From assembly GCF_023277115.1 (NCBI RefSeq), contig NZ_JALQCS010000001.1, forward strand, positions 2,536,001-2,600,000: 64,000 bases of DNA, read 5' to 3'. Each line of letters starts with the position of its first letter. Position 1 is the first letter of the stretch. This document shows positions 59,246 to 64,000 of the stretch, in pieces. Source of the DNA: Acidithiobacillus acidisediminis (lineage in GTDB: Bacteria > Pseudomonadota > Gammaproteobacteria > Acidithiobacillales > Acidithiobacillaceae). Below the pieces are notes generated by a model. That model ran no database searches, was not told where the DNA came from, and saw nothing but the letters and a program-made list of their open reading frames with translations. The translations under genes and the position numbers were made by a program.

Positions 59246-60651
59246 TTCTTTTCCCCCGTGTTTGGCGCCCCGGTCAACGACTGCAGGTCCATCTTGCCGA
59301 TTGCCAGAAACAGTGCGCCACGCTCGATCGCCTCTTCATAGCGAGCCTCTACCAGTTCAGCGCGCGATTGGTCGAGAGATGCCTGACCACGCAGCAGGCC
59401 GGTCAGGGTTTCCACCCCGTTCTGATAGCGCAAGCGCACCAGACGCTGTGCTTCCTCACTTTGCCGCACTGCAAGTTGTCGCATCTCTACCCGCTGTGCC
59501 GCCAAATGTGTGGCCAACAGCGATTTCTGCACCTGTAATCGCGTCTTGTCTTCCGCTTGCTGCAAATTCGCCAGGGCCGCCTGTACCCCGGCCTGGGCAC
59601 TATCCATCTGGCCAGAGCGGGAAAAATCGAGCAGGTCCCATTGAATCTGGCCACCCACGGTATAAGAGGGCACAGCATTCCCCAGGGTAGTGCCATTCCA
59701 CTCCTGTTTTGCCATGGCATTGATGTGCGGCAGATACGCCGCACGAGCCACGCCGACATTCGCCTGCGCGGCATGCACTTTTTCGCGCAAGGCACGCAGA
59801 CCGGGGTTACTGGCGAGGGCCTGCTGCTCCAAGGCATAGGCATCACCGGCCGGCAGCGGCGGTTGCACCGCGACGTCCACATTCAGGGGGGTGCCCATCG
59901 GCTTGCCAATCAACAAGGCCAGGTTCGCGCGGGCATTCGCAACCGCATTCTTGGCCTGCTGCACCTGCAAGGCAGCTTCCTCCTGATGGACTTGGGCAGA
60001 CAGCAGATCGCTCTTGACCACCACCCCCTGCGCCAGCAACTGCTTTGTGGTCTTCACATAGGCATCTGCAGCGCGCGAGGCCTTTTCTGCCACCCCCAGA
60101 CCAGCCTTGGCGGCAACCAATCCGTCATACGCCTGCAGCACGACAAAGGTCAGCTTTTGCCGGGCCACTTCGTCGCCCGCCTGGGCGGCATGGAGCATCC
60201 CTTCGGCCGCATCGATACCACTACGAACAGCCCCGCCATTCCAGATGGGGATGGCCAAGGAGATCTCGGTACCCAAATTGTGATACCCACCGGGGTGGTC
60301 CAGATTATTGGGGCGGATGTTCAGCGCGCTGGGATTACTGGGGTCGAACTGGTTGGCGCCAAAGTCATTGAAGGTGGCAACGCGCTGGGACAGCTTCATG
60401 CCAAAAACCGTAAGCGCGTTGTTGGATTGGGCACCAGAAAAACTGGCAGACAATTTCGGCAACAGATGGCCCTGCGCCGCGTCTACCGCGCCCTTGGCCT
60501 GAGCCGCCTGCGCCTCGGCCAACAGCGCCGAGGGATTGCGCTGCAGCGCGGCATGGACGCACGCACTGAAATCCATCGCGTGCGCCACTGGCACGGACAG
60601 CACGGCGGATAGCGCCGGCAAGAAAGCTAGCCAAAGTCGGCGGCGGTTCAT
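59242..60651 (-). CDS. TolC-family outer-membrane efflux channel
   Basis: An outer-membrane factor of 469 residues from ATG 60651, with a signal peptide (1-25, cleavage after VAHA); the 35-codon upstream extension of the frame crosses the promoter and is rejected. Two OEP repeats of coiled-coil helices (about 40-240 and 260-450). First structural gene after the regulator. Its leader contains two short palindromes and the AT-rich operator. Confidence 0.92.
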   Translation of the reverse strand: MNRRRLWLAFLPALSAVLSVPVAHAMDFSACVHAALQRNPSALLAEAQAAQAKGAVDAAQGHLLPKLSASFSGAQSNNALTVFGMKLSQRVATFNDFGANQFDPSNPSALNIRPNNLDHPGGYHNLGTEISLAIPIWNGGAVRSGIDAAEGMLHAAQAGDEVARQKLTFVVLQAYDGLVAAKAGLGVAEKASRAADAYVKTTKQLLAQGVVVKSDLLSAQVHQEEAALQVQQAKNAVANARANLALLIGKPMGTPLNVDVAVQPPLPAGDAYALEQQALASNPGLRALREKVHAAQANVGVARAAYLPHINAMAKQEWNGTTLGNAVPSYTVGGQIQWDLLDFSRSGQMDSAQAGVQAALANLQQAEDKTRLQVQKSLLATHLAAQRVEMRQLAVRQSEEAQRLVRLRYQNGVETLTGLLRGQASLDQSRAELVEARYEEAIERGALFLAIGKMDLQSLTGAPNTGEKK

Positions 60652-60717
60652 ATCGGTAGTACTCCCCTCGATCTTTTGATCTTTGCCAAAAGAGCACAAG
60701 GCGCCGTGGCGCCAAAG

Positions 60718-60752
60718 ATAATCAGTATATGATAATATTCTTTCCGAGAGAA
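60718..60752 (-). promoter_or_regulatory. Promoter and operator candidate of the RND operon
   Basis: On the minus strand -35 TTCTCT (60747-60752), 17 bp, -10 TATACT (60724-60729). The -10 lies inside an imperfect palindrome ATTATCA-N5-TGATTAT (60718-60736, one mismatch per arm), in an AT-rich patch unlike its surroundings. It sits between the regulator gene and tolC, where an ArsR/SmtB repressor would block the pump operon. The -35 is weak. Confidence 0.5.
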
Positions 60753-60759
60753 GCACCCG

Positions 60760-61062
60760 TCAGTGGATACTGCAGAACACCTCGCTCATCATCGAAATCA
60801 GACGCAGAGTACGGGGATCACCAACCCGGTAATAGACCTTGTTGGCATCCTTGCGGGCCTTGAGGATGTCTTTTTCCCGCAAGATCGCCAGGTGCTGAGA
60901 AATGTTGCTCTGCGTCGTGCCAACGGCCGCCACGATATCCTGCACACTCATCTCTTCCGAACCGAGAACGCAGAGCACCTTGAGGCGCAACGGGTGGGCC
61001 ATGGCCTTGAGCGAGCGCGATGCTTGCTCAATGTCTTCTTCGCGGGTGGGTAGTTCTTCCAT
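60760..61062 (-). CDS. ArsR/SmtB-family repressor of the SqrR/BigR type
   Basis: A 100-residue winged-helix regulator. The recognition helix is in GTTQSNISQHLAILREKDIL and the wing is VYYRVGD. The only two cysteines are C31 (LKVLCVLGSEEM) and C97 (EVFCSIH), 66 residues apart. That is the spacing of the persulfide-sensing pair in SqrR (C41/C107) and BigR (C42/C108), which form a tetrasulfide bridge and release DNA. It is the first gene of the pump/rhodanese operon. Sensing of persulfide is inferred, not shown. Confidence 0.85.
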   Translation of the reverse strand: MEELPTREEDIEQASRSLKAMAHPLRLKVLCVLGSEEMSVQDIVAAVGTTQSNISQHLAILREKDILKARKDANKVYYRVGDPRTLRLISMMSEVFCSIH

Positions 61063-61129
61063 TCTTCATCCTCTAATCGTCAGCATTCTGTATGGACCCA
61101 GGCGGCCAGCCGGGCACCTAGACCACGCC

Positions 61130-61157
61130 TTGCCTTTTCTCGACTTTCTTCTATAGA
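61130..61157 (+). promoter_or_regulatory. Promoter of the tRNA-Gly gene
   Basis: -35 TTGCCT (61130-61135), 16-bp spacer, -10 TATAGA (61152-61157). Transcription would start a few bases before the mature tRNA end at 61169. Confidence 0.5.
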
Positions 61158-61168
61158 ATGGAGCATTC

Positions 61169-61242
61169 GCGGGTGTAGTTCAATGGTAGAACCTGAGCTT
61201 CCCAAGCTCATGACGTGGGTTCGATTCCCATCACCCGCTCCA
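61169..61242 (+). tRNA. tRNA-Gly (anticodon CCC)
   Basis: A 74-nt cloverleaf: acceptor GCGGGTG/CACCCGC, D-arm GTTC/GAAC, anticodon stem TGAGC/GCTCA with loop TTCCCAA (anticodon CCC at loop positions 3-5), T-arm GTGGG/CCCAT with loop TTCGATT, and an encoded CCA end. It reads GGG glycine codons. It lies alone between the RND regulator and ubiD, both on the other strand. Confidence 0.95.
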
Positions 61243-61258
61243 AATTCCTGCGATTTTT

Positions 61259-62731
61259 TCAGAACAACGGCTTCTCCAGCCCTCCGAGAATCTCGTCCAC
61301 ACGCTGCTTGACCTCTTCCGTCATGCGGATTGGGGTACCCCACTCGCGCTGGGTTTCCCCCGGAAGTTTGTTGGTGGCATCAAAGCCGATCTTGCCGCCC
61401 AGGCCGGCGACCGGCGAAGCAAAATCCAGGTAATCGATGGGGGTATTTTCCACCATCAAGGTGTCGCGCACCGGATCCATGCGGGTGGTCATGGCCCAAA
61501 TCACGTCCTGCCAGGAACGGGCGTCCACGTCTTCATCCACCACAATGATGAACTTGGTGTACATGAACTGCCGCAAAAATCCCCAGACCCCAAACATCAC
61601 TCGCTTGGCGTGCCCGGGATAGCCCTTGCGAATACGCACCACCGCCAGGCGATAGGAGCAGCCCTCGGGGGGGAGGTAAAAATCCAGAATCTCCGGGTAC
61701 TGCTTCTGCAGCAGCGGGACGAAGACTTCGTTCAGCGCCACGCCCAAGATGGCCGGCTCATCCGGCGGGCGCCCCGTGTAGGTGCTGTGATAGAGGGGAT
61801 TCTGCCGATGGGTCAGGCGCTCCACGGTGAAGACCGGAAAGCGCTCGGTCTCGTTGTAGTAGCCCGTATGATCGCCGTAGGGCCCTTCTACCGCAAAATC
61901 ATCAGGATAAATGTGCCCTTCGAGGACCAGTTCCGCCCGTGCCGGGACCTGCAGGGGGACAGTCAGGGCATTGGCCAGTTCCGTCTTGCCGCCGCGCAGC
62001 AGGCCCGCAAACTGATGCTCGGAAATCGTATCGGGGATAGGGGTGACGGCGGCGAGAATGGTGGCCGGGTCCGCCCCATAAGCCACCGCCACCGGAAAGG
62101 GCTGACCGGGATTCTGGCGCTGAAACTCGCGCAAGTCCTGGGCGCCACCCCGATGCGCCAGCCAGCGCATGATCACACGATTGGGGCCGATCACTTGCTG
62201 GCGATATATCCCCATATTGGCCCGCTTTTTCAGGGGGCCTTTGGTGATGGTCAGGCCCCAGGTCATCAGCGGCCCGACATCCCCTGGCCAACAGGTCTGC
62301 ACCGGCCAGCGCCCGAGATCGATCTCCTTCCCTTGCAAGACGACTTCCTGACAGGGCGGGCGGGAGAGCACCGTCGGCGCCATGTAAAGGACCTTGCGCA
62401 GGGTGGGTAGCTTTGCCCACAGATCGCGCAGCCCCTTGGGGGGCTCGGGCTCCTTGAGATAGGCCAAGAGATGACCGATGTCGCGCAGGTCCTGCAGGGA
62501 TTCGCCGCCCATCCCCAGGGCCACCCGGCGAGTGGTACCGAAGAGGTTGCCCAACACCGGAATGTCAAAACCGCTGGGGCGTTCGAACAATATCGCCGGA
62601 CCGCCCGCCCGCAAGGTACGGTCGCAGATCTCGGTCATTTCCAGGACGGGGGAGATGGGCTGGGAGAGGCGCCGCAGTTCACCACGGCGTTCCAGGTCAG
62701 CGATAAAGGCGCGCAGATCGATGTAGCTCAT
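61259..62731 (-). CDS. ubiD: 3-octaprenyl-4-hydroxybenzoate decarboxylase UbiD
   Basis: A prenylated-FMN-dependent decarboxylase of ubiquinone synthesis, 490 residues (E. coli 497). It has the N-terminal [18 protein letters not shown], a [18 protein letters not shown] segment that contributes to the cofactor site, and [24 protein letters not shown] near the C-terminal half. UbiX, which makes the cofactor, is not in the window. Confidence 0.96.
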   Translation of the reverse strand: MSYIDLRAFIADLERRGELRRLSQPISPVLEMTEICDRTLRAGGPAILFERPSGFDIPVLGNLFGTTRRVALGMGGESLQDLRDIGHLLAYLKEPEPPKGLRDLWAKLPTLRKVLYMAPTVLSRPPCQEVVLQGKEIDLGRWPVQTCWPGDVGPLMTWGLTITKGPLKKRANMGIYRQQVIGPNRVIMRWLAHRGGAQDLREFQRQNPGQPFPVAVAYGADPATILAAVTPIPDTISEHQFAGLLRGGKTELANALTVPLQVPARAELVLEGHIYPDDFAVEGPYGDHTGYYNETERFPVFTVERLTHRQNPLYHSTYTGRPPDEPAILGVALNEVFVPLLQKQYPEILDFYLPPEGCSYRLAVVRIRKGYPGHAKRVMFGVWGFLRQFMYTKFIIVVDEDVDARSWQDVIWAMTTRMDPVRDTLMVENTPIDYLDFASPVAGLGGKIGFDATNKLPGETQREWGTPIRMTEEVKQRVDEILGGLEKPLF

Positions 62732-62754
62732 GCGCGGATAGTAGCGAATCGCGC

Positions 62755-63621
62755 CTAGCTTGTCCCGTCGCCGGGCTCTTCCCGCGCCACCACAAAGGCG
62801 CTGTCATCGATCTGCAGGCTCGAGGTGGCCCGTAGATCGATGGCCTCATGACCACTGATGTATTCCTCGGCAAGGGCGGTGAGGCAAGCGACCTCCTCTT
62901 CTTCGACCGGAGAAAACCCAGAAAATCCGATGTCTTGCAACAGGCGTTGACCAGCCGGATCGTGACCCATGGCGGCAAGGACTGCGCCCAACGGCGCAGC
63001 AAACTGCGCCATGCGCGGCGAGACACAAAAGGCGTGGAACGCGAAGGCGTCATCCGACTGGGCGATGATGCGCAGACTCTCCCGGGTGATGCGGCTGGCG
63101 CCCTCGAAGACCTCATTGAACACAAAGGCAAGGTCCACTTGCCCCTGTAGCAGACTCTTCAGCGCCGACTGATAGCTACCGGTAAAGGTGAAATCCAGAC
63201 GCGCTCGGTCAATGTCTGCTTTATCCAGCAAAAACAGGCCGACCATATGCACCAGGGTAGCGTCACTCGCCGAGGCAATGCGGATGCGCTCGGGCAGACT
63301 GGCCACATTGGTGAGGCCAGAATCACGGCGGGAACAGAGGAGCACCTCATCGTAGTGCTCTTTCGGCTTCGCTACCGGAATGAAATCCCTCTGGGTAACA
63401 TATTGAACCCAGTCAAAGGGATTCGCATAGACCAGATCAAAACCTCCCTGCAAGACGGCCCGGCGCCCATCTTCGAAGGTTTCATGGGGCACAAAATGCA
63501 GACTACATTGCAAGTGGCGTTGCAGGTACGTGTTCATCAGAAACCAGCCGGGAAGATTTTTCCCCGAATAGTTGGGATCTACGGTAAAGCCGAAGGACTT
63601 TTTCTCCGATGTACTTTCCAT
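62755..63621 (-). CDS. PhnD-like periplasmic-binding-fold protein without signal peptide
   Basis: A 288-residue protein with the fold of phosphonate/phosphate-type ABC binding proteins (PhnD): [62 protein letters not shown] (each segment read separately). There is no signal peptide or lipobox, so it is probably cytoplasmic. The start is ATG 63621 or GTG 63627, overlapping or abutting the stop of the SCP2-like gene. No ABC genes are adjacent, so a ligand-sensing rather than transport role is likely. Confidence 0.8.
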   Translation of the reverse strand: MESTSEKKSFGFTVDPNYSGKNLPGWFLMNTYLQRHLQCSLHFVPHETFEDGRRAVLQGGFDLVYANPFDWVQYVTQRDFIPVAKPKEHYDEVLLCSRRDSGLTNVASLPERIRIASASDATLVHMVGLFLLDKADIDRARLDFTFTGSYQSALKSLLQGQVDLAFVFNEVFEGASRITRESLRIIAQSDDAFAFHAFCVSPRMAQFAAPLGAVLAAMGHDPAGQRLLQDIGFSGFSPVEEEEVACLTALAEEYISGHEAIDLRATSSLQIDDSAFVVAREEPGDGTS

Positions 63622-63626
63622 ACGCA

Positions 63627-64000
63627 CTACAGATCAAAGTCCACGGGAATCTCACCCAAAATATTCAAATGAATATTGAATGGAGTCATATATTTCATTG
63701 CGGTCATCATTGATCCCTTGAACTTCAACTTCCGACTCATCAGCGCAGTTTTGCCGGAAACCTCGCCAGAAAGTATTTTTTGCCAGTTTTCCATGGTTGC
63801 CCACATGATGAAATCTCGGCGCCGCCCATCAGATGGACCCGCATAAATCACCTTGCCTGCCTTACAGAATAGCATTACATGGGGGATGTCTGGCCGGTCC
63901 TCGATATAATACTCCCACGTCGCATTAAAATTCTTGAGATCCTTTTGAATCTCTGGATGGGTGTCCCACTGCTTACCCACCAGACGAATCCACTCCGTAC
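63627..64000 (-). CDS. SCP2-like protein (5' end beyond window)
   Basis: An open frame of at least 124 codons that continues past the window edge (the residues before an internal GTG at 63980, EWIRLVGKQW, still look coding). DIPHVMLFCKAGKVIYAG, FIMWATMENWQKILSGEVSGKTALMSRKLKFKG and the final MTPFNIHLNILGEIPV fit an SCP2 sterol-carrier-type lipid-binding domain. It is translationally coupled to the PhnD-like gene. Confidence 0.75.
   Translation of the reverse strand, partial: TEWIRLVGKQWDTHPEIQKDLKNFNATWEYYIEDRPDIPHVMLFCKAGKVIYAGPSDGRRRDFIMWATMENWQKILSGEVSGKTALMSRKLKFKGSMMTAMKYMTPFNIHLNILGEIPVDFDL

Noticed and set aside
60681-60720. GC-rich GGCGCC-GT-GGCGCC before tolC as a terminator
   Set aside because: The loop would be only 2 nt and no T-run follows; it may be a protein-binding site but does not look like a terminator.
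1-64000. CRISPR arrays, insertion sequences, integrases or prophage genes
   Set aside because: No regularly spaced repeats, transposase or integrase motifs, or phage structural genes were seen on either strand.

Overview
The window is about 64 kb of gene-dense, mostly GC-rich chromosome. It most likely comes from an acidophilic sulfur oxidiser of the Acidithiobacillus type. That is an inference from three things: an ArsR with the C-terminal CC-x5-C arsenite site described in A. ferrooxidans, an operon built around a persulfide-sensor-type ArsR/SmtB regulator with rhodanese and thiol-redox proteins, and a Tat-exported DsrE-like protein. No rRNA, CRISPR array, insertion sequence or prophage was seen. 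There is one tRNA (Gly, CCC).

Layout. 1-2220: the start of a FlaG-like gene (cut by the window edge), a terminator, flagellin fliC with a sigma28 promoter and a leader carrying two CsrA-type hairpins, and a Uma2-like remnant. 2221-4934: a divergent arsenic cassette (arsR-arsC-VOC protein against arsB). 4937-21324 (minus strand): a flagellar operon flgBCDEFGHI-flgJ-unknown-flgKL that ends in a giant 1806-residue methyltransferase/multi-glycosyltransferase. 21325-21585: control region with back-to-back sigma54 promoters. 21586-23806: flgA-flgM-flgN-csrA-fliW. 23786-24517: YcgR/PilZ protein. 24615-34348: motD, a SPOR protein, then cheY-cheZ-cheA, an unknown helical protein, an ODP-like di-iron protein, a PAS-MCP-CZB receptor, cheV, a second MCP-CZB receptor and a small membrane protein. 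34360-36092: phosphohexomutase operon. 36156-38658: metal-type ABC transporter behind a palindromic operator. 38738-43598: unknown protein, Slt transglycosylase, PilZ-TPR protein. 43650-49776: murJ-ribF-ileS-lspA and a small basic protein. 49780-52727: thioredoxin-like protein, SbmA/YddA-type ABC exporter, DsrE-like protein. 52734-61062 (minus strand): regulator-tolC-MFP-RND-DUF2892-rhodanese-grx-trxC-nitrilase operon. 61169-64000: tRNA-Gly, ubiD, a PhnD-like protein without signal peptide, and an SCP2-like protein cut by the window edge.

How it works together. The first 34 kb is a motility island. The early/middle operons (flgB, flgA, motD) have good sigma54 -24/-12 elements. The late genes (fliC, flgM, probably cheY) share a sigma28-like motif. 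CsrA and FliW are encoded together, and the fliC leader has two AAGGA hexaloop hairpins, one over the Shine-Dalgarno. This is the layout expected for FliW-CsrA-flagellin homeostatic control. The two receptors are soluble and carry zinc-binding CZB domains. With CheV and the ODP-like protein they suggest chemotaxis tuned to intracellular oxygen or redox state. The 52.7-61.1 kb operon looks like a persulfide-responsive efflux and sulfur-relay module. No stretch over 300 bp lacks a gene; the longest gap is 21325-21585.
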